A stretch of DNA of 64,000 nucleotides from NCBI RefSeq assembly GCF_014196595.1, contig NZ_JACIEA010000001.1:932845-996844 (forward strand), given 5' to 3'. Every line of letters begins with the position of its first letter. Within the stretch, counting starts at the first letter, position 1. A program made the position numbers and the translations under genes. Below, piece by piece: positions 38,906-47,354 of the stretch. The notes below the pieces were generated by a model, which worked only from the letters and a program-made list of their open reading frames with translations, did no database searches and was not told the DNA's origin. Source of the DNA: Sphingorhabdus rigui. GTDB taxonomy: Bacteria > Pseudomonadota > Alphaproteobacteria > Sphingomonadales > Sphingomonadaceae.

Positions 38906-39887
38906 GCTCCGCGAAAACGGAGGCTGTTATATCCAGGCTCCGTTTTCGTTTTTCATGATCGAAAACCGAACCGGCGACGATGATTTCGTCTGCTTGCGTG
39001 CGCGCCAAAAACGCTTTGACGCCCGCCTTCACAGTGTCAACGGAGCCGATGGCGCTGGCCGATAATATGTCGTTCAACGCTGACGTAAATTGCGGCGGCA
39101 GTGACGCCACATAGCCTTCGACCGGCGGCGGCATTTGGCGCGGGTTGCCGGTGCGTAAGGCGATGAAGCTTTGCATGAGCGAGCTCGCCAAAAACTCGGC
39201 TTCCGCATCGGTTTCGCCTGCGATAATGTTGAATGCGGCCATCGCATAGGGCTTGTCCAATATAGCGCTTGGCCGGAAATGGCTGCGGTAGATGTGCAAG
39301 GCTTCGTCGAGCATTTGCGGCGCAAAATGGCTGGCGAACGCGAAGGGAAGGCCGAGCGCAGCGGCCACTTGCGCGCCGTAGAGGCTGCTGCCCAATATAT
39401 AGAGCTGCACATTCGCGCCCGCGCCGGGTGTCGCGACGATGCCGGTTTTGCCGTCATCGGCGAAATAGCTTTGTAGTTCCATCACATCGCGCGGGAACGC
39501 GTTCGGGTCGCTGTCGAGCGTGCGACGTATTGCTGCGGCAACGCGTTGGTCGCTGCCGGGCGCACGGCCCAATCCAAGGTCGATCCTGCCTGGGTAAAGC
39601 GCGTCCAAGGTGCCAAATTGTTCGGCAATGACTAAAGGCGCATGGTTGGGCAACATGATGCCGCCTGAACCAACGCGGATGGATTTGGTCGCTGCGGCAA
39701 TATGCCCGATGACGACGCTGGTGGCCGCGCTGGCGATGCCGCGCATCCCATGATGTTCGGCAACCCAATAGCGGCTGAAGCCCAGACTTTCGGCGTGGGC
39801 CGCAAGGTCTGCGGCATTGGCGAGCGCGCCAGCCACTGAGCCACCTTCGACAACGGGAACAAGGTCAAGCAAAGAGTAATTGGTCAT
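38880..39887 (-). CDS. Luciferase-like (LLM class) flavin oxidoreductase, group 1
   Basis: A 335-residue TIM-barrel flavin-dependent monooxygenase-like protein. The N-terminal blocks [90 protein letters not shown] match the group 1 luciferase-family oxidoreductases (abbreviated here as separate blocks [23 protein letters not shown] and [11 protein letters not shown]). Substrate unknown. The last 26 bases overlap sdhA, and the sdhA terminator lies inside this gene's coding end. Confidence 0.9.
   Translation of the reverse strand: MTNYSLLDLVPVVEGGSVAGALANAADLAAHAESLGFSRYWVAEHHGMRGIASAATSVVIGHIAAATKSIRVGSGGIMLPNHAPLVIAEQFGTLDALYPGRIDLGLGRAPGSDQRVAAAIRRTLDSDPNAFPRDVMELQSYFADDGKTGIVATPGAGANVQLYILGSSLYGAQVAAALGLPFAFASHFAPQMLDEALHIYRSHFRPSAILDKPYAMAAFNIIAGETDAEAEFLASSLMQSFIALRTGNPRQMPPPVEGYVASLPPQFTSALNDILSASAIGSVDTVKAGVKAFLARTQADEIIVAGSVFDHEKRKRSLDITASVFAELSKRVASA
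38912..38953 (+). terminator. Rho-independent terminator of the sdhCDA operon
   Basis: Perfect 11-bp stem CGAAAACGGAG/CTCCGTTTTCG (38912-38922 and 38938-38948) followed by TTTTT to 38953. It begins seven bases after the sdhA stop, and is wholly inside the 3' coding part of the convergent oxidoreductase gene. Confidence 0.9.
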
Positions 39888-39956
39888 GAACCCTAAATGG
39901 GTGTGTTGACGCGTAATGCCAAGCGCAATCGACTATCGGGTGAAGGCGTGTATAAA

Positions 39957-40577
39957 ATGCGGATGATCACCGCGCTGTTCCTTCCCTTTATTATCACCAC
40001 AATGCTGATTGAACTGACCCCAGGACCGAACATGGCATGGCTTGCATTGACCAGCGCGACGCAAGGGAAGCGGTCGGGTTTCGCTGCGGTCGCGGGAATT
40101 GCAACGGGCCTTGCGATTCTTGCGTTGGCTTCGGCAATGGGGCTTGCCGCGCTCGCAGCCCGTTCACCTTTTGCCTTTAGTTTGCTGCGCTACGCAGGTG
40201 CGGCCTATTTGCTCTGGCTGGCATGGCAAACATGGGTTGGGGAGCAAGAAGTTGCGACCGGTGAAATAGACACGACGGCCATGGCAGCATGGTTCCGCCA
40301 TGGCTTGCTGCTAAACTTACTGAACCCAAAGGCCGCGGTGTTTTTTGTCACGGTCCTGCCAGCCTATATCGTAACCAATGCACCGATTGCGCCACAAACC
40401 ATTCTGCTGTCGGCATGCTATGTTGCCATTGCAACAGCGATGCACCTCGTCATCGTTGCATTGGCGGCGCAAGCGCATGGATGGATGACTGTGGGCAACC
40501 GCCGGAACCAAGTGCGCCGCATATTTGCGGTTCTATTGGCGATGGTCGCAATCTGGTTCTTGGTGAGCACCGCCTAA
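39957..40577 (+). CDS. LysE/RhtB-family exporter
   Basis: An amino-acid or metabolite exporter with about six membrane segments. From the ATG at 39957 (GAAGG ten bases upstream) it has 206 residues; a longer frame starts at 39897 but its extra 20 residues are not membrane-like. The signature LIELTPGPNMAWLALTSATQGKRSGFAAVAGIATG (key part ELTPGPNMAWLA, then G-rich GIATG) and NLLNPKAAVFFVTVLPAYI are typical of the family. The substrate is not predictable. It is divergent from the oxidoreductase gene. Confidence 0.9.
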   Translation: MRMITALFLPFIITTMLIELTPGPNMAWLALTSATQGKRSGFAAVAGIATGLAILALASAMGLAALAARSPFAFSLLRYAGAAYLLWLAWQTWVGEQEVATGEIDTTAMAAWFRHGLLLNLLNPKAAVFFVTVLPAYIVTNAPIAPQTILLSACYVAIATAMHLVIVALAAQAHGWMTVGNRRNQVRRIFAVLLAMVAIWFLVSTA

Positions 40578-40614
40578 CGCTGTTTTCCTGACGTTGCAGG
40601 GGCGCGCAAAAGCC

Positions 40615-41763
40615 TTAGCGATAGCGCAACATAGAGCGGTTAAGCTCCGCGACGGATTTGACACCCATCAACCGCATGTCCCGATCAATTTCGTCGCGCA
40701 ATTTGCCAACGATACGTTCAACACCCGGTTGGCCGGCTGCGGCCAATGCGTACAGATACAGCCGCCCGCCTGAGCATGCTGTGGCGCCTGCTGCCAGCGC
40801 CTTTAATACATGGCTGCCGCGCTGCACGCCGCCGTCGCAGATGATGTCGATTTTACCGCCAACGGCGTCGGCGATTTCGGAAATCTGGTCGAATGGCGAC
40901 CGCGACCCGTCCAATTGCCGCCCGCCATGGTTGGACACCATGATCGCCGTCGCGCCTATGTCGACAGCCCGCTTTGCATCATCAACGGACATGATACCCT
41001 TTAAGCAGAATTCGCCGCCCCAGTCGGACCGGACTTTCTCCGCCATTTTCCAATCCATCGACGTGTCGAGCATAGTATTGAAATATTCGGCCACAGACAC
41101 CGCGACATTGGTGCCGGCGTCAACATGTGTCTGCAGATTGGGAAGCGCGAATTTCTCCCGGAACATATAGTTCAGCGCCCATGATGGATGGATCGCGTAG
41201 CTCAGCACCGATGCAGGCGTGAAGCGTGGGGGTGAGGTGAACCCACTGCGCAGGCAGCGTTCCCGGTTGCCCGATACGATCGTATCGACGGTCAACGCGA
41301 TGGCATCAAATTTCGCGGCTTTACAGCGTTCGATCATCGACGCGTTCAGGCCTTTGTCTTTGTGGATATAGAGCTGAAACAGCTTGGGCGTCTTGATGCG
41401 TTCGCCGACTTCCTCGATGCTGACCGTGGCAAGCGAAGAAATGCCGAACCATGTGTTAAACTGCTGCGCCACAGCGGCAACGGCGCGTTCACCTTGCCAA
41501 TGGAATAAGCGTTGCAACGCGGTCGGCGATAGCATGAGCGGCATGGCAATGTCTTTGCCCATGACACGCACTTTTGTGTCGATATCTGAAACGCCCGCGA
41601 GCACATTGGGCACAAGGTCGCAGTCGTCGAACGCCGAACTGTTGCGACCTTTCGTCCGCTCATCATCGGCTGCGCCGTCGATATAGTTGAAGATAGGTGA
41701 CGGCAGGCGCGACTTCGCCAGCTGGCGAAAATCGGCGACATTATGACAATCATTCAAACGCAT
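40615..41763 (-). CDS. FMN-dependent alpha-hydroxy-acid dehydrogenase (L-lactate dehydrogenase-like)
   Basis: Oxidises a 2-hydroxy acid, probably L-lactate, to the 2-oxo acid with FMN. The 382 residues begin NDCHNVADFRQLAKSRLPSPIFNYIDGAADDE. The active-site segment MVSNHGGRQLDGSRSPFDQI holds the catalytic His and Arg, and DGGVQRGSHVLKALAAGA binds the FMN phosphate. Length and motifs suit the LldD group; the exact substrate is uncertain. It diverges from the 3-hydroxybutyrate dehydrogenase gene across a shared region with a perfect dyad. Confidence 0.88.
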   Translation of the reverse strand: MRLNDCHNVADFRQLAKSRLPSPIFNYIDGAADDERTKGRNSSAFDDCDLVPNVLAGVSDIDTKVRVMGKDIAMPLMLSPTALQRLFHWQGERAVAAVAQQFNTWFGISSLATVSIEEVGERIKTPKLFQLYIHKDKGLNASMIERCKAAKFDAIALTVDTIVSGNRERCLRSGFTSPPRFTPASVLSYAIHPSWALNYMFREKFALPNLQTHVDAGTNVAVSVAEYFNTMLDTSMDWKMAEKVRSDWGGEFCLKGIMSVDDAKRAVDIGATAIMVSNHGGRQLDGSRSPFDQISEIADAVGGKIDIICDGGVQRGSHVLKALAAGATACSGGRLYLYALAAAGQPGVERIVGKLRDEIDRDMRLMGVKSVAELNRSMLRYR

Positions 41764-41840
41764 GCAGCGCTTATGACAGGCCTTTTAGATAATTGCACCT
41801 ATTTGGTCTTGGCATTCTGCCATATTGTCCTGCACCAACA

Positions 41841-41865
41841 TTGCGTTTAGCGATGTATAACGCAA
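41841..41865. promoter_or_regulatory. Perfect dyad operator candidate between lldD-like and bdhA genes
   Basis: TTGCGTT (41841-41847), 11 bases, AACGCAA (41859-41865). It lies 35 bases before the 3-hydroxybutyrate dehydrogenase start and 78 bases before the divergent hydroxy-acid dehydrogenase start. The half-site spacing (18 bases centre to centre) suits a dimeric regulator. No regulator gene is adjacent. Confidence 0.55.
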
Positions 41866-41899
41866 ATAATGATCATCCCTAATGCAAAGGCTATCTCCC

Positions 41900-42685
41900 A
41901 TGTTCCTCCAAGGCAAAACGGCGCTTATCACTGGTTCAACATCTGGCATTGGTCTGGGTTATGCGCGCGCACTGGCGGCCGAGGGCGCCAATGTGATGAT
42001 CAACGGTTTTGGTGATGCGGATGCCATTGAAGGCTATGTGGCGGAACTCGCCGCTGCAAGTGGTGGGAAAGCACTCAATTCTGGCGCTGATATGATGAAG
42101 CCAGATGAAATCAGGGCGATGGTCGCCGAATGTAGCGAGAAACTGGGATCGCCTGATATTTTGATCAATAATGCGGGTATCCAGCATGTTGCGCCGGTTG
42201 ATGAATTCCCTGAAGATAAATGGGACGCCATCATGTCGATCATTTTGTCGTCCGCGTTCCATACCACGAAAGCTGCCTTGCCCGCGATGAAGGCAAAGCG
42301 GTGGGGCAGGGTCATCAACACCGGTTCGATGCACAGCCTTGTCGCGTCACCGTTTAAGTCGGCGTATAATGCGGCAAAGCACGGCCTTGCGGGCTTTAGC
42401 AAAACCGTTGCGCTTGAGGTCGCGACGCAAGGCATAACCGTCAACAATATCTGCCCGGGATATGTGTGGACGTCCTTGGTTGAAAACCAAATTCCCGACA
42501 CGATGAAGGCACGCGGATTGACGCGCGAACAGGTTATCAACGATGTGTTGCTGGCCAACCAGCCGCAGAAAAAATTTGTTCAGGTTGAACAATTGGCGGC
42601 TTTGGCGGTGTTTCTGTGCCGGGATGAGGCCAGCGCGATTACCGGAACGAACCTATCGGTCGATGGTGGCTGGACCGCCCAATAA
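41900..42685 (+). CDS. 3-hydroxybutyrate dehydrogenase (SDR family)
   Basis: Interconverts 3-hydroxybutyrate and acetoacetate with NAD, in polyhydroxybutyrate or ketone-body use. From the ATG at 41900 (AAAGG upstream) it has 261 residues, the usual BdhA length; an ATG at 41882 has no ribosome site. Features: ALITGSTSGIGLGYARALAAEGANV, NNAGIQHVAPVDEFP, NTGSMHSLVASPFKSAYNAAKHG with the Ser-Tyr-Lys triad, NNICPGYVWTSLVENQIPD, and VDGGWTAQ at the end. The IQHVAP and PGYVxTxLV motifs are characteristic of this enzyme. Confidence 0.9.
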   Translation: MFLQGKTALITGSTSGIGLGYARALAAEGANVMINGFGDADAIEGYVAELAAASGGKALNSGADMMKPDEIRAMVAECSEKLGSPDILINNAGIQHVAPVDEFPEDKWDAIMSIILSSAFHTTKAALPAMKAKRWGRVINTGSMHSLVASPFKSAYNAAKHGLAGFSKTVALEVATQGITVNNICPGYVWTSLVENQIPDTMKARGLTREQVINDVLLANQPQKKFVQVEQLAALAVFLCRDEASAITGTNLSVDGGWTAQ

Positions 42686-42700
42686 ATCTTGGCTTCTGGG

Positions 42701-43144
42701 TTAGCGGCCAAAGGGCGCGTTAGTCGCCATCGCCCTCTCGTCTAGGGCAGCTGCGCCCGGCACGGCAAATACCGGCGGTGTATAGCCAATTTTGTTCTTT
42801 CGGGGTGTGTCCGGATTTTCTCTGTCTGATCGCGGAGATACGCCAAATGGCAACCCGAAATCAGCTTGAATTGGCCGGCCGTCAATGGTTGGCGCGCCGG
42901 TTATAAATTCAACAGAAACCCCCGAATCGAATGGAACAGGCGGCGGGGATGGTGGCGGAGAGGGGAACGGTGCTGTTGGCTCGGGCGGCGGCGCGTTAAC
43001 TTCCGGGTTCGCTATGTCTGCGGCTTCGCGGGGCGCCACGGGATTGCCCTGCGGAATGACCACGGTGATGAACCCGGTGACCGACAGAACCCCAAGCAAC
43101 AGTTTTAGAGTATTATCCACGTGCCCCAGCCTGTTTGGTTGCAC
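42701..43144 (-). CDS. Proline-rich single-pass membrane protein, unknown
   Basis: A 147-residue protein (GTG start at 43144; a second GTG at 43120, after GGGG, gives 139 residues and may be the real start). One membrane segment, LLLGVLSVTGFITVVIP, is followed by a Pro-rich periplasmic stretch (PPPEPTAPFPSPPPSPPPVP) and a tail with no domain I recognise. The hydrophobic N-terminus plus Pro-rich linker resembles a cell-envelope spanning protein. No function assigned. Confidence 0.6.
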   Translation of the reverse strand: MQPNRLGHVDNTLKLLLGVLSVTGFITVVIPQGNPVAPREAADIANPEVNAPPPEPTAPFPSPPPSPPPVPFDSGVSVEFITGAPTIDGRPIQADFGLPFGVSPRSDRENPDTPRKNKIGYTPPVFAVPGAAALDERAMATNAPFGR

Positions 43145-43199
43145 GGGGGGTATACCAACGGCCTTAAGAAAATATTAGCGACAATGCGTTGGCCCATAG

Positions 43200-43229
43200 A
43201 AAAAACCGCCGACATTCCTGCCGGCGGTT
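43200..43229 (-). terminator. Rho-independent terminator of the aceA transcript
   Basis: On the minus strand, AACCGCCG pairs with CGGCGGTT (plus-strand arms 43222-43229 and 43204-43211), then TTTT. It lies 44 bases beyond the stop of the 52-residue gene that follows aceA. Confidence 0.88.
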
Positions 43230-43272
43230 AGGTGTTTTCCTCCCCAGGAAAACTCGTAAAATATAACTGCGG

Positions 43273-43431
43273 TTATTTGCCGCCTGCGCTCCCCAAACGG
43301 TGGTAGAGGCGGGCAAATTTAATCGACTCCGGCTGATCCTTTATCGCTTCCAGATAGTGGACCAAGGCCTGCCTCAAAAGTGTGAGGTCCTCGGTCGACA
43401 AAACGGCGCGTGCGCGTGCTGGCTCGCTCAT
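43273..43431 (-). CDS. Small 52-residue protein downstream of isocitrate lyase
   Basis: A short gene found by reading the minus strand: ATG at 43431, AAAGG seven bases before it, TAA at 43273. The product starts MSEPARARAVLSTEDLTLLRQ and ends YHRLGSAGGK; it is predicted helical (VLSTEDLTLLRQALVHYLEAI), soluble and charged. It begins 13 bases after the aceA stop and is followed by a clear terminator, which makes aceA plus this gene one transcript. I do not recognise a family; a role tied to isocitrate lyase is only suggested by position. Confidence 0.7.
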   Translation of the reverse strand: MSEPARARAVLSTEDLTLLRQALVHYLEAIKDQPESIKFARLYHRLGSAGGK

Positions 43432-43444
43432 GACTTCACCTTTC

Positions 43445-45046
43445 TTACGCTGCGTTGCTGAACTGGTTCATGGTGTTGTCTTTACCACCGGCCTTAAGCG
43501 CGGCTTCACCAGCGAAATATTCCTTATGTTCGTCGCCAATGTCGGAACCCGACATATTCTGGTGCTTAACACAGGCGATACCTTGGCGGATTTCCTTGCG
43601 CTGAACGCCGGCAACATAGCCAAGCATACCCATTTCGCCGAAATAATCCTTCGCCAGATTGTCCGTGCTCAATGCCGCGGTGTGATATGTTGGCAAGGTG
43701 ATTAGGTGGTGGAAAATGCCCGCACGCTTGGCAGAATCGCGCTGGAAATTCTGGATCCACATGTCGGCTTGGGCGCCCAATTCGGTTTCGTCATATGACG
43801 CGCTCATCAGGTTTGCGCGGTCGTAAGCCGACACGTCCTTACCTTCTGCAGCCCAGGCGTCGAACACTTGCTGACGGAAATTGAGCGTCCAGTTGAAGCT
43901 TGGCGAGTTGTTATACGCCAATTTGGCGTTGGGAACGACTTCGCGGATACGGTCGACCATGCCGGCAATCTGTTCGATGTGCGGCTTTTCGGTTTCGATC
44001 CAGATAAGGTCAGCGCCGTTCTGCAGTGATGTGATGCAATCCAGCACGCAGCGGTCTTCGCCTGTGCCTGAACGGAACTGGAAAAGGTTCGAAGGCAAAC
44101 GCTTTGGCTTCAAAAGCTTCCCATTGCGGTTCAGGATGACATCGCCATTCTGCGCTGTGCTCGGGTCGATTTCTTCGCAGTCGAGGAAGCTGTTGTACAA
44201 GTCGCCAAGGTCGCCAGCTTCTTTCGATACCGCGATCTGCTTGGTAAGGCCTGCACCCAAGGAGTCCGTGCGCGCAACGATGATGCCTTCAGGAACGCCC
44301 AGTTCGAGGAACGCGTAGCGGCAGGCCCGAATTTTTTGCAGAAAATCTTCGTGCGGGACGGTAACCTTGCCATCTTGGTGGCCACATTGTTTTTCGTCCG
44401 AAACCTGATTTTCGATCTGCAAGGCGCATGCACCCGCTTCGATCATCTTCTTGGCCAGAAGATAGGTCGCCTCGGCATTGCCGAAACCTGCGTCAATGTC
44501 CGCGATGATCGGCACGACGTGGGTTTCATGATTTTCGATTTTGGCAAGCGCCTGCGCTTCCTTGGCCGCATCATTAGCTGCGCGTGCGTCATCAAGGTCC
44601 TTGAACAGAAGGTTGAGCTCACGGCTGTCTGCCTGACGCAGGAATGTGTAGAGTTCGCCGATCAGGGCAGGGACGCTCGTCTTTTCATGCATCGATTGGT
44701 CGGGCAATGGGCCGAACTCGCTGCGTAGGGCCGCAATCATCCAGCCCGACAGATAAAGATAACGCTTTTTGGTTGTGCCGAAATGCTTCTTGATCGAAAT
44801 CATCTTCTGCTGGGCAATGAACCCGTGCCAGCAACCGAGCGACTGCGTATACTGCGCAGGGTCTGCATCATAAGCCGCCATGTCTTCGCGCATAATTTTT
44901 GCGGTGTAGCGCGCAATGTCGAGGCCCGTCTGAAAACGGTTTTGCAACTGCATACGCGCCACGGACTCTGCGCTAATCGAGTCCCAAGTGCCATTGTTCG
45001 CGGCTATGTGCGTGCTGTTTTCAGCAATGAGCGACTGGTACGACAT
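43445..45046 (-). CDS. aceA: Isocitrate lyase (long form)
   Basis: Glyoxylate shunt: splits isocitrate to glyoxylate and succinate. The 533 residues are the longer type, about 100 more than the E. coli enzyme and like that of Pseudomonas. The catalytic Cys is in QCGHQDGK, after IIADIDAGFGNAEATYLLAKKMIEAGA (metal-binding Asp) and IENQVSDEK; LAYNNSPSFNW is another core motif. GAAGGA precedes the ATG. It is divergent from the ScfR-type regulator with 149 bases between. Confidence 0.96.
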   Translation of the reverse strand: MSYQSLIAENSTHIAANNGTWDSISAESVARMQLQNRFQTGLDIARYTAKIMREDMAAYDADPAQYTQSLGCWHGFIAQQKMISIKKHFGTTKKRYLYLSGWMIAALRSEFGPLPDQSMHEKTSVPALIGELYTFLRQADSRELNLLFKDLDDARAANDAAKEAQALAKIENHETHVVPIIADIDAGFGNAEATYLLAKKMIEAGACALQIENQVSDEKQCGHQDGKVTVPHEDFLQKIRACRYAFLELGVPEGIIVARTDSLGAGLTKQIAVSKEAGDLGDLYNSFLDCEEIDPSTAQNGDVILNRNGKLLKPKRLPSNLFQFRSGTGEDRCVLDCITSLQNGADLIWIETEKPHIEQIAGMVDRIREVVPNAKLAYNNSPSFNWTLNFRQQVFDAWAAEGKDVSAYDRANLMSASYDETELGAQADMWIQNFQRDSAKRAGIFHHLITLPTYHTAALSTDNLAKDYFGEMGMLGYVAGVQRKEIRQGIACVKHQNMSGSDIGDEHKEYFAGEAALKAGGKDNTMNQFSNAA

Positions 45047-45186
45047 TTACAATTCCTTCGGTAACCTGATTTATGCTGCAGTTATGCGGTTGTAATGGTC
45101 AAAGGACGAGTCAATTTTGTAATATTTGTTGTGTTATGGTGCGGATAATCTAAGGTTTAATTGTAAATCTGTAATATAACTTACAA
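45047..45186. promoter_or_regulatory. TTGTAA hexamer cluster in the aceA-regulator intergenic region
   Basis: TTGTAA or its complement TTACAA occurs five times: 45047-45052, 45090-45095, 45117-45122, 45161-45166 and 45181-45186. The last two form a dyad (TTGTAA-N14-TTACAA) just before the regulator start. These are candidate binding sites for the adjacent regulator, which in the RamB/ScfR family commonly controls its own gene and glyoxylate-cycle genes. Confidence 0.5.
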
Positions 45187-45195
45187 GGCACTGCC

Positions 45196-46611
45196 ATGAG
45201 TGAACAAAAGCTATTTGCCGGTCATGCCGTCCGCAGAATCCGTCGCGCAAACGGACTGACACAAGGGGCTATGGCTGATGCGCTCGCGATATCGGCGTCT
45301 TACCTAAACCTGATTGAGCGCAACCAGCGGCCACTCACGGCCACCTTGTTGCTGAAACTCGCGCAGTCATATGACTTCGACCCACGCACACTGACTGGCA
45401 CAACCCCCGGCGGCGGCGTTGAGGCCATTCGCCGCCGGTTGAGCGATCCCATGTTTGCCGATTTGTCCGTCGACCGAACACAGGTGGAAGAATGGATTGC
45501 CGCCAGCCCTGACGCAGCCGAAGCGTTTGCCCGCGCGTTTGACCGCTTGTCGGGCGGTTCGCATGGCGCGGCGGGCACATTGCAAGGCGGCGCAAGCATT
45601 GAACCTGAATCCATCGCATCGGCGCGGCGCGAGATAGAACGCTGGCGCAACCATTTTGCAGATTTGGATTCGCAAGCTGAAAATCTCGCGGATGAGCTGC
45701 GTCTTAATAATGCGGACCTGTATGGCGCGATTACTGAACGGCTGCGCGTGAAGCATCAGTTGTCGATACGGATATTGCCGTTCGATGTAATGCCTGACCG
45801 ATTGCGCCGGTTGGACCTCCATGCCCGGCAATTGCAGTTGTCGGAGCTATTGGATCCGGCAAGCCGCACATTCGCCGCCGCCTTGCAACTTGGTATGTTG
45901 GAGGCAAAGGCGGAGGTTGAGGCGCTCGTTTCCGGCGCCTCATTCACCGAACGGGCAGGGGAACGTCTCTACCGACGCCATTTGCACAGCTATTTCGCGG
46001 CAGCCGTCATGATGCCTTACGCCCGCTTCCTGCGCGCCTGCGAAGCGACTGGCTATGATCTTATCTTGCTGCAACGCCGGTTTGGGGCGGGTTTTGAACA
46101 CGTTGTGCACCGCCTAACGACTTTGCAGCGGGTGGGGCAGCGCGGGTTGCCATTTTTCATGCTGCGGATTGATCGGGCCGGGCAGAGCAGTAAGCGTTAT
46201 GCAGGGGCGAGTGCATCACCGTTGGTGGAGACGGACCGTCGGTGTCCCTTGTGGCACGTGCACAATGTTTTTGCACGACCGGGCACGCTGTTGCCGCATC
46301 TGGTTGAGCTGGAGGACAAAAGCCGCTGGTTCACGCTGTCGCGCACGGTGCACCCACAAACGGCTGTGAGTGGCGGCGTTGAAGCTGAATTCGCCATTTG
46401 TTTGGGTATCGATGCCAAGCTGGCGGCACCCTTGGCCGCGGCGCGGGGCTGGGATTTAGGGGACGCGGCAGCGACGCCGATCGGATTGGGCTGTCCTGCG
46501 TGCACGCGATCGGACTGCCCGCAACGCAGCGCGCCGCCCGCGGGACGCGTGCTTGTTTTCAACGAGCGCGAGCGCGGGTTGTCGCCATTTGCCTTTGATC
46601 AACAGGCATAA
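45196..46611 (+). CDS. ScfR/RamB-family XRE transcriptional regulator
   Basis: A 471-residue regulator of short-chain acyl or glyoxylate metabolism. Domains: N-terminal XRE helix-turn-helix (8-65, VRRIRRANGLTQGAMADALAISASYLNLIERNQRPL), a central IrrE/DUF955-like region (about 165-330) and the C-terminal DUF2083 domain with GLGCPACTRSDCPQR near 440. In other bacteria such proteins (RamB, PrpC/MccR types) sense acyl-CoA or acetate status and control isocitrate lyase. Its divergence from aceA supports that role here. AAGG precedes the ATG by seven bases. Confidence 0.92.
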   Translation: MSEQKLFAGHAVRRIRRANGLTQGAMADALAISASYLNLIERNQRPLTATLLLKLAQSYDFDPRTLTGTTPGGGVEAIRRRLSDPMFADLSVDRTQVEEWIAASPDAAEAFARAFDRLSGGSHGAAGTLQGGASIEPESIASARREIERWRNHFADLDSQAENLADELRLNNADLYGAITERLRVKHQLSIRILPFDVMPDRLRRLDLHARQLQLSELLDPASRTFAAALQLGMLEAKAEVEALVSGASFTERAGERLYRRHLHSYFAAAVMMPYARFLRACEATGYDLILLQRRFGAGFEHVVHRLTTLQRVGQRGLPFFMLRIDRAGQSSKRYAGASASPLVETDRRCPLWHVHNVFARPGTLLPHLVELEDKSRWFTLSRTVHPQTAVSGGVEAEFAICLGIDAKLAAPLAAARGWDLGDAAATPIGLGCPACTRSDCPQRSAPPAGRVLVFNERERGLSPFAFDQQA

Positions 46612-46614
46612 CCA

Positions 46615-47292
46615 TTAAGGCCGGTCGAAAACATAGCCTGCCGACCGAACCGTACGGATAGGGTCTGGACTGCCAACCTGGACAAAGGCTTTGCGCAGGC
46701 GACCAACCCATACGTTCACAGTTTTATCGTCAACTATGTCGCCATCTTTGCCGAGAACTCGAATGAGGTGCTGGCGTGAAAAAACGCGATCGGGATTAGC
46801 TGCAAAATGGGCCAATAAGCGAAATTCTGTCGGTCCAAGAGGCAGGGATTGGCCGTTATATTGGGCTCTAAAGGTCGCTGTGTCGACGATCAGCCGTCCA
46901 TGAATATATTTGTGGAGGTCGTGGCCTGCGTTTCGCGCAGACAACTGAAGCGCAAGCCTGCGGCTTAGCGTTTTAGCGTCGAACGGCCCAATGATATAAT
47001 CGTCTGCGCCGGCGTCCAGCGCGCGCCGCTGGCTGGTTTCGTCTGCATGTTCCAGGACAAGCGTCGTATGACATTGCTGGCCAACGTCGGTGGCTTTTAA
47101 CTGGCGGCAAAACTCTAGACCGGACTTGTCAGGAAGAATCCAATCAACAAAGCAGAGAATGTTTTGCGTTTCGGGCAGAGATATAATGTCGGACGATCCG
47201 GTCAAAAACCGAACGTCTGGGTACTCTGCGGTCATGTCAGCTATCAGTTCCGCATCGCCGCCTGCGATTAATACATAAATATCGTCGTTCAT
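46615..47292 (-). CDS. OmpR/PhoB-family response regulator with degenerate receiver
   Basis: A 225-residue regulator (ATG at 47292, GGTGG six bases upstream; 47298 is an alternative). The C-terminal winged helix is normal (LGPTEFRLLAHFAANPDRVFSR, VDDKTVNVWVGRLRKAF, IRTVRSAGYVF). The receiver is not. The phospho-acceptor site has an Asp (VDWILPDKSG, D50), but the acidic pair is replaced by Gly-Gly (G11, G12), the invariant Lys by Gly (G102 in IIGPF), and the Thr/Ser at the switch by Glu81. Phosphorylation by a standard kinase is doubtful. No kinase gene adjoins it. It is divergent from a TonB receptor gene and ends three bases from the ScfR gene. Confidence 0.9.
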   Translation of the reverse strand: MNDDIYVLIAGGDAELIADMTAEYPDVRFLTGSSDIISLPETQNILCFVDWILPDKSGLEFCRQLKATDVGQQCHTTLVLEHADETSQRRALDAGADDYIIGPFDAKTLSRRLALQLSARNAGHDLHKYIHGRLIVDTATFRAQYNGQSLPLGPTEFRLLAHFAANPDRVFSRQHLIRVLGKDGDIVDDKTVNVWVGRLRKAFVQVGSPDPIRTVRSAGYVFDRP

Positions 47293-47354
47293 GTTCATCC
47301 ACCCGGTTCTGCGGATGAGATGCAGATAGCTAATGACAAGTTCGTGACCGTTAT

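Noticed and set aside
43110-43125. Single DnaA-box-like TTATCCACG near the proline-rich gene
   Set aside because: One imperfect copy, no AT-rich region and no origin-type genes nearby.
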